Shown piece by piece: positions 1-5,291 of a stretch of 5,291 bases of DNA. The notes below the pieces were generated by a model that saw only the letters and a list, made by a program, of their open reading frames with translations, did no database searches and was not told where the DNA came from. Numbering within the stretch: position 1 is the first letter of the stretch; the number at the start of each line of letters is the position of its first letter. This DNA is from Acidobacteriaceae bacterium (GTDB lineage: Bacteria; Acidobacteriota; Terriglobia; Terriglobales; Acidobacteriaceae). The position numbers and the translations under genes were made by a program. The stretch is from NCBI GenBank assembly GCA_030049955.1, contig JASIJX010000014.1:1-5291 (forward strand), in the 5' to 3' direction.

Positions 1-921
1 ACGCTTGAAGTGGCGCAGATCTCGCGCACGGCTGCAGCGGCGCTGGGATTGAACGCCGAGCTGGCGGAAGCGCTGGCGCTGGCGCACGATATCGGGCATC
101 CGCCCTTCGGACACGCCGGCGAAAAGGCGCTGGACCGCGCGCTGCGCTCTCACGGCCTGAGCTTCGACCACAATCTGCATGCGCTGCGCATCGTCACCTG
201 GTTTGAGGAGCGCTACCCTGCCTACCGCGGCCTGAACCTGACGCTGGCCGTGCGCGAGGGGATCGTGAAGCACTCGCGGGATTATTCGGAGGCGGAGCAC
301 CCGGAGCTGGCCGAGTTTTTTCTCGATTCGTTTCCGCCGCTCGAAGCGCAGTTGATCGATCTGGCCGACGAGATTGCGTATCTGGCCGCAGATTTGGACG
401 ACGGCCTCGACTCGGGGATTCTCGTGCTCGAAGAGGTGCGCGAGGGAGTGCCGCTTTTCCGCGAATTTCACGACGAGGCGTACAGGCTGTATCCTGCGGC
501 TTCGCCGCGGCTGGCAGTCTCCGACGCGCTGCGCCGCATGCTGGACATGCTGGTGACCGATCTGCTCTACCAGGTGCGCGCCAGCGTGACGGCATTGGGC
601 GCAACCACGCTTGACGAGATTCGCCATGCGCCCGGACGGCTGGCGGCGCTGAGCCCGCCGATGGAGGCAGAACGCGCCCGCACCAAGGCGTTTCTTTACG
701 CGCGGCTCTACAACTCGCCGGACATGGAAGAGGTGCACGCATATGCCGAGCGCGTGGTTGGAGAGCTGTTCGCGATGCTATTGGCCACGCCGGAGCTTAT
801 GCCCGCCGGCCACCAGGCGCAGATTCTCAGCCAAGGCCTGGCGCGCACCGTGACGGATTACATTGCGGGAATGACGGATAGCTATATTCAGGAGCTGTGG
901 GGACGTTGCAAGAACGCCTAG
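1..921 (+). CDS. dgt: dGTPase-like HD-domain triphosphohydrolase, 5' end cut by window edge
   Basis: This is a deoxyguanosinetriphosphate triphosphohydrolase-like protein of the HD superfamily. The family removes triphosphate from dNTPs and helps control dNTP pools in the cytoplasm. The reading frame is open from base 1, so the visible 306 residues lack the N-terminus, probably 70-100 residues judging from the usual family length. The window begins just after the place where the family has its first metal-binding His (the RxxH(S/T)xEV segment; here only TLEVAQISRT is seen). The central HD motif AHDIGHPPFGHAGE has His29-Asp30 in this numbering. FDHNLHALRIV and KHS follow, and LADEIAYLAADLDDGLDSG supplies the last metal-ligand Asp near residue 123. 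The GTG at base 10 is an internal codon, not the start. The gene converges on the Usg-like gene. Its exact nucleotide substrate cannot be told from sequence. Confidence 0.88.
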   Translation, partial: TLEVAQISRTAAAALGLNAELAEALALAHDIGHPPFGHAGEKALDRALRSHGLSFDHNLHALRIVTWFEERYPAYRGLNLTLAVREGIVKHSRDYSEAEHPELAEFFLDSFPPLEAQLIDLADEIAYLAADLDDGLDSGILVLEEVREGVPLFREFHDEAYRLYPAASPRLAVSDALRRMLDMLVTDLLYQVRASVTALGATTLDEIRHAPGRLAALSPPMEAERARTKAFLYARLYNSPDMEEVHAYAERVVGELFAMLLATPELMPAGHQAQILSQGLARTVTDYIAGMTDSYIQELWGRCKNA

Positions 922-948
922 CGTCAGCGATGGAAGCCTACGCTGCTC

Positions 949-2007
949 CTACTGCACTTTTCCCTGCGGCCTGAGCCGCCGCAGTTCCAGCGCACATTCC
1001 ACTGCGTTCTGCGCATTGAGCCGCAGGTTATCGCTTGCGGCCCACAGCCACAACCGCGAAATCTGCTCCGGATCGCGCGCGCCGGCATCGGGGTGCAGCC
1101 GCACCAGTACGTTGTCTTGCCCGGTGGCGGCGAGGTTCGAGGGCGAATCGGCGTCTTCGCGAATCAGCTCCACATGCTCGCCGCAGAGCGCTTCTTCGAG
1201 GGTGATGAGCTCGAGCGGCTTCTCCAGATCGAGCGCGATGAGGAAGGTGTGACCGTGAAATACGGGCGCGTGGATGACCTGCAATGTGAGCGCAGGGCCG
1301 TGATGACCAGAGCCATCGGTGAGCACGTCGTAATGGCGTTGAATGCGCGCTTCCACCTTCGCAAGGTTCACGGTTGCGCTTTCGCCCAGGCCGCCCAGCA
1401 GGTTATAGGCAGCCTGCGCATCGTACACTGCGGTCGGCAGCGACTGAAAGCTGAGCAGGTTCACGGTCTGCTGGTGCAGCTCGTCCATGGCGGCGCGGCC
1501 CAGCTCGCTGGCCGGCAGCATGACTGTGGCGGCGGCAAAGCGCGCCGGCACGGCAGCCTGCAGCCGCTCGAGCAGCAGCGCCAGCGCGAGGGCGGCCGGA
1601 TGCGCGGGCACAACTGCGGGCGTCTCGAGGTCCACGTCGCGCGTTCCGTTGGTGACATGCCTGTGCAGCCACGGCGCGCGTATCACGACTCCCTTTTCCT
1701 GGTCGAGTGCGCCGGAAAGATCGATGACCGTGGAACCGGCGCGCAGCGCCGCGATCCAGTGGCGACGCGTCATCTCTTCCGAACCGCAGAAGAAGGTGAA
1801 ATCTGCGTGCTCGAAGGCATCGCCGGCTAGGGCCTGGATGAAGGTGGCTTCGTCGCCCACCTGGTCGAGCTGGCCCACGGTTGGGTCCTGCGCATCTTCT
1901 TCATCGAGCAGAACAAAGTTCGCGGCGGCGAGGGGCGAATCACTGAGGGCGTCCTTCAGTTCGCGTGCAATAAGGCTGGATGCTCCGGCAATGGCGATTT
2001 TGTACAC
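949..2007 (-). CDS. Usg-1-like aspartate-semialdehyde dehydrogenase homologue, probably catalytically inactive
   Basis: This 352-residue protein has the two-domain plan of aspartate-semialdehyde dehydrogenase (Asd): an N-terminal nucleotide-binding domain and a C-terminal Asd/ArgC dimerisation domain. Family landmarks are visible: STVIDLSGA (92-100), ASELGRAAMDELHQQ (166-180, like Asd SGAGKAGMDEL), HAPVFHGHT (246-254, keeping the GH histidine) and ASDNLRLNAQNAV (324-336). Key residues are missing. The catalytic PNCST segment reads PAHPA at 134-138, so Cys becomes His136. The GxxGxxG loop is GASSLIA (8-14). The SSAFR arginine is Asp102. This is the pattern of E. coli Usg-1, an Asd paralogue without known activity. 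Cys74 lies in the nucleotide-binding part and is not a replacement. The start is GTG; an in-frame TGA lies 10 codons upstream and an AAGAGA-like ribosome site precedes it. It is the last gene of the psd-pssA cluster, 27 bp after pssA. A dehydrogenase role is unlikely; its real role is unknown. Confidence 0.82.
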   Translation of the reverse strand: MYKIAIAGASSLIARELKDALSDSPLAAANFVLLDEEDAQDPTVGQLDQVGDEATFIQALAGDAFEHADFTFFCGSEEMTRRHWIAALRAGSTVIDLSGALDQEKGVVIRAPWLHRHVTNGTRDVDLETPAVVPAHPAALALALLLERLQAAVPARFAAATVMLPASELGRAAMDELHQQTVNLLSFQSLPTAVYDAQAAYNLLGGLGESATVNLAKVEARIQRHYDVLTDGSGHHGPALTLQVIHAPVFHGHTFLIALDLEKPLELITLEEALCGEHVELIREDADSPSNLAATGQDNVLVRLHPDAGARDPEQISRLWLWAASDNLRLNAQNAVECALELRRLRPQGKVQ

Positions 2008-2034
2008 GGATAATCGTCTCTTGGTGGGATGCGG

Positions 2035-2943
2035 TCAGGAGGGGTGGAAGCTGTGCGGCTCTGTCGATGTGCCTGTTGATGACGTCGACTGGAGCGGCCG
2101 GCGGCGACGGCGGCGTCGCGACCAGGAGTATGCGGCTCGCGCCCAGATGCCCGAGAACGTGTATGCAACCGCTCCGGCAAAGAGCACCACGTTCGAGAAC
2201 CGCAGCACAATGTAAAGCACGATAGCAACCAGAAAAAGAAGCTGGAAGGGATGGCTGCGGGAGAGATTGATCTCCTTGCCAGACCAGAAGCGCCAGGTGC
2301 TTACCATGAGGAAACCAGCGAGGCCCACAACGCATACCCAGATAATCGCGATCCACCAGGCTTCCACCGGATAGCCATAACAGAGATGCACGGTGGCGGC
2401 AAGCAGTCCGGCTGCGGCCGGAATGGGCATGCCGACGAAGTACTTTCGGCCGGGCCGTCCGGGGTTGCGCGGCTGCGCGTCGGGGCTGATGTTGAAGCGG
2501 GCCAGCCGCGATGCTCCGCCAATGAGAAAGAGAAAACAGAAGAAAATGCCAGCCTGAACCAGATGCTGGCGGAGCGTGGGGTTGACTGAATCGGGAAGAA
2601 AGTGGAAACCCCAGATCATGGCCAGCAGGCTGGGCGCCACGCCGAAGGTGATGATGTCGGCCAGCGAGTCAAGCTCCTTGCCAAAATCGCTGGTGGTGTT
2701 GGTCATTCGGGCGATGCGGCCATCGAGCGCGTCGAAGGGAATGGCGAACAGGATGGCGATGGCCGCCCAATCGAGATGGGTGCGCGATTCGCCTTTCGAT
2801 CCCAACGAAGCGATTGTCTGAGTAATGGAAAAATAGCCGGCGCCGATGTTGCCCGCCGTAAACAGCGAGGGCAGCAGAAACATGCCCCTGCGCAGGCGGG
2901 CGCGAGCCCGGGCACGAGCCAGCACTGGTCCGGGGTGATTCAT
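2035..2943 (-). CDS. pssA: CDP-diacylglycerol--serine O-phosphatidyltransferase
   Basis: This integral membrane enzyme joins L-serine to CDP-diacylglycerol to give phosphatidylserine and CMP, the committed step towards phosphatidylethanolamine. The complete CDP-alcohol phosphatidyltransferase signature DxxDGxxAR-x8-GxxxDxxxD is present, with Asp71, Asp74, Gly75, Ala78, Arg79, Gly88, Asp92 and Asp96. [15 protein letters not shown] (19-33) is the usual PssA entry segment. Hydrophobic helices follow at about 59-73, 97-112, 129-145, 169-188, 194-215, 232-249 and 252-268. The start is ATG; Met21 lies inside the conserved segment, so it cannot be the start. The ATG overlaps the psd stop as ATGA, with GGAG 7 nt upstream inside psd, which suggests translational coupling. 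Oddities are an alternating Ala-Arg stretch near the N-terminus (9-16) and seven consecutive Arg (276-282) followed by a Ser/Thr/Pro-rich tail to residue 302, beyond the conserved core. Confidence 0.95.
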   Translation of the reverse strand: MNHPGPVLARARARARLRRGMFLLPSLFTAGNIGAGYFSITQTIASLGSKGESRTHLDWAAIAILFAIPFDALDGRIARMTNTTSDFGKELDSLADIITFGVAPSLLAMIWGFHFLPDSVNPTLRQHLVQAGIFFCFLFLIGGASRLARFNISPDAQPRNPGRPGRKYFVGMPIPAAAGLLAATVHLCYGYPVEAWWIAIIWVCVVGLAGFLMVSTWRFWSGKEINLSRSHPFQLLFLVAIVLYIVLRFSNVVLFAGAVAYTFSGIWARAAYSWSRRRRRRRPLQSTSSTGTSTEPHSFHPS

Positions 2944-3593
2944 GCGCGTTCTCCAGCGGACTCGGCGTGGGGCATGACGGCCAGCACCGTCGCTCCACCT
3001 TTCACGCGGTCTCCGACGCGGACGCGCAGTTGAGCCTCGGCAGGCAGAACGACATCCACGCGCGAGCCGAATTTGATGAGACCCACCCGCTGCCCGCGCG
3101 TCACGGTGTCACCGGCGCGGGGACGAAAGACGATGCGGCGAGCCAGCAGCCCGGCAATCTGCTTGAAGGTTACTTCGATGCCGGCATCCTGGCCCTGGCC
3201 GCGCACGGTGACGACGTTTTGCTCGTTGCGCTCGGCCGAAACCGGATTCATGGCGTTCAAATACTTGCCTTTTTGGTAGACCACACGGCTGAGCACGCCG
3301 GCAATGGGTGCACGGTTCACGTGCACATCGAAGACACTCAGGAAGATGCTGATGCGCTGCTGCGGGCCTTGCGGCGTCTCGATCGCCACGGTTTCAGTCA
3401 CTTTTCCGTCACCGGGAGAGACGATCAACCCATTGCCGGCGGGCACAACCCGCGCCGGATCGCGGAAAAACCAGAGGAAGAAAGCGGCAAGAATAAGAGC
3501 GATGAGGCTGAGAGGCCAGAAGTGCGTGAAGTAATACAGCACAGCGGCAACCACTACCAGGCTGAGAGCGTAAATATAGCCGTCGCGAACCAT
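2940..3593 (-). CDS. psd: Phosphatidylserine decarboxylase proenzyme, short form
   Basis: Psd decarboxylates phosphatidylserine to phosphatidylethanolamine at the cytoplasmic membrane, using a pyruvoyl group made by self-cleavage of the precursor. With the ATG start the product is 217 residues. One or two hydrophobic helices lie at about 7-43, followed by WFFRDPAR, then SPGDGKV (Asp62) and FDVHVNRAP (His91), which fit the Asp and His of the self-processing triad. [12 protein letters not shown] carries the cleavage pair Gly176-Ser177; cleavage would give a beta chain of 176 and an alpha chain of about 41 residues. The length and the FGS (not LGST) site mark the short Psd class rather than the longer E. 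coli type. A GTG at 3602 could add three residues. ATG at 3593 is preferred because GTGGGG lies just before it and because the TATAAT at 3605-3610 would place transcription start downstream of the GTG. The stop overlaps the pssA start by four bases. Confidence 0.93.
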   Translation of the reverse strand: MVRDGYIYALSLVVVAAVLYYFTHFWPLSLIALILAAFFLWFFRDPARVVPAGNGLIVSPGDGKVTETVAIETPQGPQQRISIFLSVFDVHVNRAPIAGVLSRVVYQKGKYLNAMNPVSAERNEQNVVTVRGQGQDAGIEVTFKQIAGLLARRIVFRPRAGDTVTRGQRVGLIKFGSRVDVVLPAEAQLRVRVGDRVKGGATVLAVMPHAESAGERA

Positions 3594-3604
3594 TGTCCCC
3601 ACCG

Positions 3605-3610
3605 ATTATA
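3605..3610 (-). promoter_or_regulatory. Perfect TATAAT -10 element in front of psd
   Basis: Read on the minus strand, these bases are TATAAT, 11 bases before the psd ATG. Transcription would start at about 3597-3599, giving a leader of only a few bases. No good TTGACA-like -35 lies 16-18 bp upstream; that region is GATTTATTTATTC followed by a GC-rich spacer. It is the only obvious promoter for the psd-pssA-Usg cluster, but a chance match cannot be excluded. Confidence 0.38.
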
Positions 3611-3729
3611 CGGGGCGGGCGAATAAATAAATCATGACAGATCGCGATGGAGCGGTACGACGGTGTGTCCCCTTTGATTTACCGGAATAAATTCGGCGGA
3701 AGACTGTACCCTCGGGAAAAAACATTTTC

Positions 3730-3759
3730 TTGCTCTTCCGCGCAGACGTGGCATAAAAG
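3730..3759 (+). promoter_or_regulatory. Weak sigma70-like promoter candidate for the GDSL gene
   Basis: TTGCTC at 3730-3735 could be a -35 (3 of 6 consensus bases). It is followed after 16 bp by CATAAA (3752-3757), or after 18 bp by TAAAAG (3754-3759), each with 4 of 6 matches to TATAAT. Transcription would start near 3765, leaving a leader of about 120 nt that is C/T-rich in its first half. It is the best match I see upstream of the gene, but it is poor. Confidence 0.22.
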
Positions 3760-3868
3760 ACAATGTGGCTTCATCCCTTTCTCGGCCTTTTCCCTGGCAG
3801 GTTTCAGGTTTTTCCTTCCGAGCGCTGAGCAGTCCCTCGCAACGCCACCCACCTGGCAGTTAACAAAC

Positions 3869-3879
3869 AGGAGAAAGGA
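3869..3879 (+). promoter_or_regulatory. Double purine-rich ribosome binding site of the GDSL gene
   Basis: AGGAGAAAGGA contains two Shine-Dalgarno-like cores. AAGGA ends 9 nt before the ATG at 3889 and is the better spaced; AGGAG ends 15 nt before it. Together they fix the ATG at 3889 as the start and suggest efficient translation. Confidence 0.75.
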
Positions 3880-3888
3880 AAAAACACC

Positions 3889-3969
3889 ATGCACAAGGCC
3901 CTGAGGAATCAGATCCCGACCGCGCTACTGGCCGCACTCATTGGCCTCGCTCCCCTCGCCACGCAGGCC
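3889..3969 (+). other. Predicted Sec signal peptide of the GDSL hydrolase
   Basis: Residues 1-27 have positive residues near the start (His2, Lys3, Arg6), a hydrophobic core at about 11-23 (TALLAALIGLAPL), and a small-residue cleavage region ATQA|AS. Signal peptidase I would most likely cut after Ala27. No lipobox cysteine is present, so it is not a lipoprotein signal. Confidence 0.8.
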
Positions 3970-4788
3970 GCGAGCCCCACTTTCACGAATCTTTACATCT
4001 TTGGCGACAGCTACTGCGACGTGGGCAACGTCTTCATTGTCACCAAAGGTGCAGATCCTGCTCCGCCGTACTACAACGGCCGGTTTTCAAACGGCCCTCT
4101 CTGGGTGGATCATGTGGCGGGCTTCCTGGGCCTGCCGGCGCTTAAGCCTTCGCTTGCCGGGGGCACAGACTTCGCCTTCGCCGGAGCCGAGGTAACCGCA
4201 CCTGACGTTACCGCGGCGGGGACGATTCCCAGTGTGCCGCAACAGGTGGCGCTCTATCTGCAGTCGGTTGGGGGCAAAGCCGATCCGGGAGCGCTTTACA
4301 TCATCGAAGGCGGCGGGAACGACATCCTGGACGCTACGGGCGGCTCTCCGCAGGAATTGGGCTACCAGATTGCGCTGGGCATCGCCGAGAGTGAATTGGA
4401 GCTGCGGCAGGCGGGCGCGCGCAACATTGTTATTCCCGACCTGTTCAATGTCGGGCTGTTGCCGGCGGGCCAGGCCAATGCGGCATTTGCCAGCGCGGCT
4501 ACGGCCGCCACGAATGAGTGGCTGAATCGCTTGCTGGCCGCAGAGGATTTTCTCGAAGGAATCCAGATTACGCGAATCAATGTGTTTGATTTGCTCAATG
4601 CGATTCAGAAGGATCCGACCCACTTCGGTTTCACCAACATCACGGCTCCGTGCATTACGCCTGGAACAACGACGGTTTGCGCCGACCCGGACCACACATT
4701 CTTTTGGGATGTCGAGCACGTCACGGAATTCGGCCAGGGATTTTTCGCCGTAACGGCTGAGAACGCGTTCTCGGCACAGCGGCGGTAA
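3889..4788 (+). CDS. Secreted SGNH/GDSL-family hydrolase (lipase/esterase-like)
   Basis: This 299-residue protein begins with a signal peptide and continues as an SGNH/GDSL serine hydrolase. These enzymes cleave ester bonds in lipids or acylated carbohydrates. Block I is IFGDSYCDVGN with nucleophile Ser41. RFSNGPLWVDHVAGFLGL follows. GGTDFAFAGA (91-100) gives the block II glycine, Gly99. GGGNDI (141-146) gives the block III Asn144. DPDHTFFWDVEHVTEFG gives Asp274 and His277 of block V, so the Ser-Asp-His triad and oxyanion residues are complete. The arrangement matches the GDSL lipase group that includes plant GDSL lipases and the catalytic domains of EstA-type autotransporters. There is no autotransporter barrel or PEP-CTERM-like tail, so a soluble exported enzyme of about 272 residues is expected. 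Cys255 and Cys264 flank a short loop and could form a disulfide. The gene stands alone; the true substrate is unknown. Confidence 0.9.
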   Translation: MHKALRNQIPTALLAALIGLAPLATQAASPTFTNLYIFGDSYCDVGNVFIVTKGADPAPPYYNGRFSNGPLWVDHVAGFLGLPALKPSLAGGTDFAFAGAEVTAPDVTAAGTIPSVPQQVALYLQSVGGKADPGALYIIEGGGNDILDATGGSPQELGYQIALGIAESELELRQAGARNIVIPDLFNVGLLPAGQANAAFASAATAATNEWLNRLLAAEDFLEGIQITRINVFDLLNAIQKDPTHFGFTNITAPCITPGTTTVCADPDHTFFWDVEHVTEFGQGFFAVTAENAFSAQRR

Positions 4789-4806
4789 TTCGGGGCGGTA
4801 ATTCCG
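4781..4806 (+). repeat. 13-bp imperfect tandem duplication over the GDSL stop codon
   Basis: GGCGGTAATTCGG (4781-4793) is followed directly by GGCGGTAATTCCG (4794-4806), matching at 12 of 13 bases. The first copy contains the stop codon TAA (4786-4788); the second lies in the untranslated region. It looks like a recent replication-slippage duplication. Confidence 0.8.
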
Positions 4807-4829
4807 CTCAGGCTGGAAGCGTGTTTTTT
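4805..4829 (+). terminator. Possible intrinsic terminator of the GDSL gene
   Basis: CGCT (4805-4808) can pair with AGCG (4818-4821), with one extra C-G pair if A4817 is bulged. A run of six T (4824-4829) follows two bases later. The stem is short, but the T-tract and its position 17 bp after the stop codon fit a rho-independent terminator. Confidence 0.38.
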
Positions 4830-4841
4830 CAGGATGCGGAG

Positions 4842-4884
4842 ACAACAAAGGCTGCGCCCTAAAGAGATTTTCGGGGCACAGCCT
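4842..4884 (-). terminator. Probable intrinsic terminator of the DUF465 gene
   Basis: AGGCTGCGCCC (4849-4859) pairs with GGGCACAGCCT (4874-4884): six base pairs, one C-A mismatch and four more pairs around a loop of about 14 nt. Read on the minus strand the stem is followed by TTTGTTGT, as expected for a terminator of the gene ending at 4970. Read on the plus strand no T-run follows, though the stem could still slow readthrough from the GDSL gene. Confidence 0.55.
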
Positions 4885-4885
4885 C

Positions 4886-4902
4886 GTGTGTGAAGCGCAC
4901 AC
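4886..4902. other. Small perfect-stem hairpin next to the terminator
   Basis: GTGTGTG (4886-4892) and CGCACAC (4896-4902) form seven pairs, one of them G-U, around an AAG loop. It begins two bases after the larger stem. On the plus strand TATCCTTCT follows, a weak T-rich tail, so it may act as a backup stop for rightward transcription. Confidence 0.35.
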
Positions 4903-4969
4903 TATCCTTCTAGAACTTTCGCACGCATGCCACTCGCGAATCGCAGCAAATATGCTGCGCCGGAATCTG

Positions 4970-5179
4970 TTAGGCCACAGCCGGAGCGCGGCGCTCCAGC
5001 GCGTAGATCAGATCCTTGGCGTGCAGCTTGAGTTTCTTCAGCCTGACTTCCTCGAGCTGCTCATCATCGCTGAGATACGGTTTTTGAAGCAATTCTTCCA
5101 ACCGCTGAGCGTAGCGATGATGTTCGGCGTGCAACCGATCCAATTCTGCGCTCAGCGTGGCGTCCTTTACTTCGTCCAT
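4970..5179 (-). CDS. DUF465 / YdcH-like small helical protein
   Basis: This 69-residue protein resembles the DUF465 (YdcH) family: short, charged, mostly helical proteins of unknown function. The typical pattern is visible: LDRLHAEHHRYAQRLEELLQ (13-32), then the conserved turn KPYLSDDEQ (33-41), then EEVRLKKLKLHAKDLIYALE (43-62). The two heptad-like helices suggest a coiled-coil hairpin. The C-terminus is short and nonpolar (APAVA). An upstream in-frame ATG at 5206 would add nine residues (MFGEKRRCW), but GGAGGT lies 5 nt before the ATG at 5179, and the added residues do not fit the family, so the shorter form is preferred. It has no signal peptide and should be cytoplasmic. It is transcribed alone, towards the GDSL gene. 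Confidence 0.85.
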   Translation of the reverse strand: MDEVKDATLSAELDRLHAEHHRYAQRLEELLQKPYLSDDEQLEEVRLKKLKLHAKDLIYALERRAPAVA

Positions 5180-5184
5180 CCAGC

Positions 5185-5190
5185 ACCTCC
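5185..5190 (-). promoter_or_regulatory. Shine-Dalgarno site that fixes the DUF465 start
   Basis: On the minus strand these bases read GGAGGT, a near-perfect match to the anti-Shine-Dalgarno sequence, 5 nt before ATG 5179. The alternative ATG at 5206 has no comparable site upstream. Confidence 0.8.
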
Positions 5191-5209
5191 GTTTTTCACC
5201 GAACATTTA

Positions 5210-5239
5210 CATATAGCTCCGCGGCCGCTCACCCGGCAA
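5210..5239 (-). promoter_or_regulatory. Sigma70-like promoter candidate for the DUF465 gene
   Basis: On the minus strand TTGCCG (5234-5239, 4 of 6 consensus bases) is followed after 18 bp by TATATG (5210-5215, 4 of 6). Transcription would start near 5203, giving a leader of about 23 nt that just includes the GGAGGT site. That spacing also argues against using the ATG at 5206. Confidence 0.35.
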
Positions 5240-5291
5240 GCGGGAAAATCACTGACTGGGACGAGGGGGCTGTGAATTTCGTGGCAAGAAT

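Larger units (their letters stand above)
3594..3888. other. Divergent intergenic region between psd and the GDSL hydrolase gene
   Basis: This roughly 295-bp stretch separates genes read in opposite directions and should hold both promoters. It is more AT-rich and pyrimidine-rich than the flanking genes. It holds the minus-strand TATAAT, an imperfect inverted repeat CCGGAATAAATTCGG at 3682-3696, a tandem pair of CAGGTTT (3798-3811), and the octamer CCTGGCAG twice (3793-3800 and 3852-3859, 59 bp apart). Short open frames on both strands here resemble no known protein and lack convincing ribosome sites. I see no RNA gene or riboswitch that I can name. Confidence 0.6.

Noticed and set aside
194..742. 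182-residue open frame antisense to the dGTPase-like gene
   Set aside because: It lies wholly inside a clear coding gene, is Arg/Pro/Ala-rich as expected of a shadow frame in GC-rich DNA, and resembles no family.
919..945. Possible terminator between the convergent dGTPase-like and Usg-like genes
   Set aside because: Only 5-bp stems (AGCGT/ACGCT or CAGCG/CGCTG) with large loops can form, and no T-run follows on either strand.
1093..1830. 245-residue open frame antisense to the Usg-like gene
   Set aside because: It is long but fully contained opposite a family-recognisable gene; no recognisable domain or ribosome site was seen.
1487..2215. 242-residue open frame on the plus strand across the Usg-like and pssA ends
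   Set aside because: It is Ser/Ala/Arg-rich with no domain and opposes two supported genes.
2967..3626. 219-residue open frame antisense to psd
   Set aside because: It mirrors psd almost exactly and has the His/Asp/Gly-rich composition of a shadow frame; psd on the other strand has every catalytic motif.
3641..3648. Palindrome ATCGCGAT as an operator
   Set aside because: Eight bases is too short to stand out in GC-rich DNA, and no second copy was seen.
3796..3812. Sigma54-like GG...GC element around TGGCAGG
   Set aside because: The -12 part lacks the required GC (it reads AGGTT), so the match fails at an essential position.
3679..3894. 71-residue minus-strand open frame in the intergenic region
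   Set aside because: It starts opposite the GDSL start codon, resembles nothing, and lies where promoters are expected.
3647..3904. 85-residue plus-strand open frame in the intergenic region, overlapping the GDSL start
   Set aside because: It has no family resemblance and covers the GDSL ribosome site; the GDSL ATG is better supported.
4087..4902. 271-residue open frame antisense to the GDSL gene
   Set aside because: It is Arg-rich shadow sequence opposite a gene with a signal peptide and a complete catalytic triad.

Overview
The window looks like an ordinary chromosomal stretch from a GC-rich, Gram-negative-type bacterium. It holds six protein-coding genes (one cut by the left edge) and no RNA genes, mobile elements, CRISPR arrays or phage genes. 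The combination of a dGTPase-like HD hydrolase, a Usg-1-like relative of aspartate-semialdehyde dehydrogenase, and a psd-pssA pair with a short-form Psd suggests Acidobacteriota (Terriglobia-like). That is an impression from protein style and gene order and was not tested by any search.

Layout from left to right. Positions 1-921 (+) are the C-terminal three quarters of a dGTPase-like HD-domain phosphohydrolase. It converges, with a 27-bp gap, on a minus-strand cluster read from right to left: psd (starting near 3593), pssA (starting at 2943, overlapping the psd stop by 4 bases) and a Usg-1-like gene (starting with GTG at 2007, 27 bp after pssA). Positions 3594-3888 are a divergent intergenic region with a perfect TATAAT placed for psd and a strong ribosome site for the next gene. 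Positions 3889-4788 (+) encode a secreted SGNH/GDSL hydrolase. Positions 4789-4969 separate two convergent genes and hold hairpins with T-tracts. Positions 4970-5179 (-) encode a small DUF465/YdcH-like helical protein with its own promoter-like sequence and Shine-Dalgarno site.

Working together: PssA makes phosphatidylserine from CDP-diacylglycerol and serine, and Psd decarboxylates it to phosphatidylethanolamine, so the minus-strand cluster is a membrane phospholipid operon. Its third gene has the fold of aspartate-semialdehyde dehydrogenase but lacks the catalytic cysteine, the usual substrate arginine and the glycine-rich nucleotide loop, so it is probably a pseudoenzyme of unknown role. 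The flanking genes (dGTPase-like, GDSL hydrolase, DUF465) have no evident functional tie to it.

I found no convincing undescribed system. The points most worth a second look are the Usg-like pseudoenzyme in a phospholipid operon, the near-leaderless arrangement at psd, the arginine-rich tail of PssA, and a 13-bp tandem duplication across the GDSL gene's stop codon.
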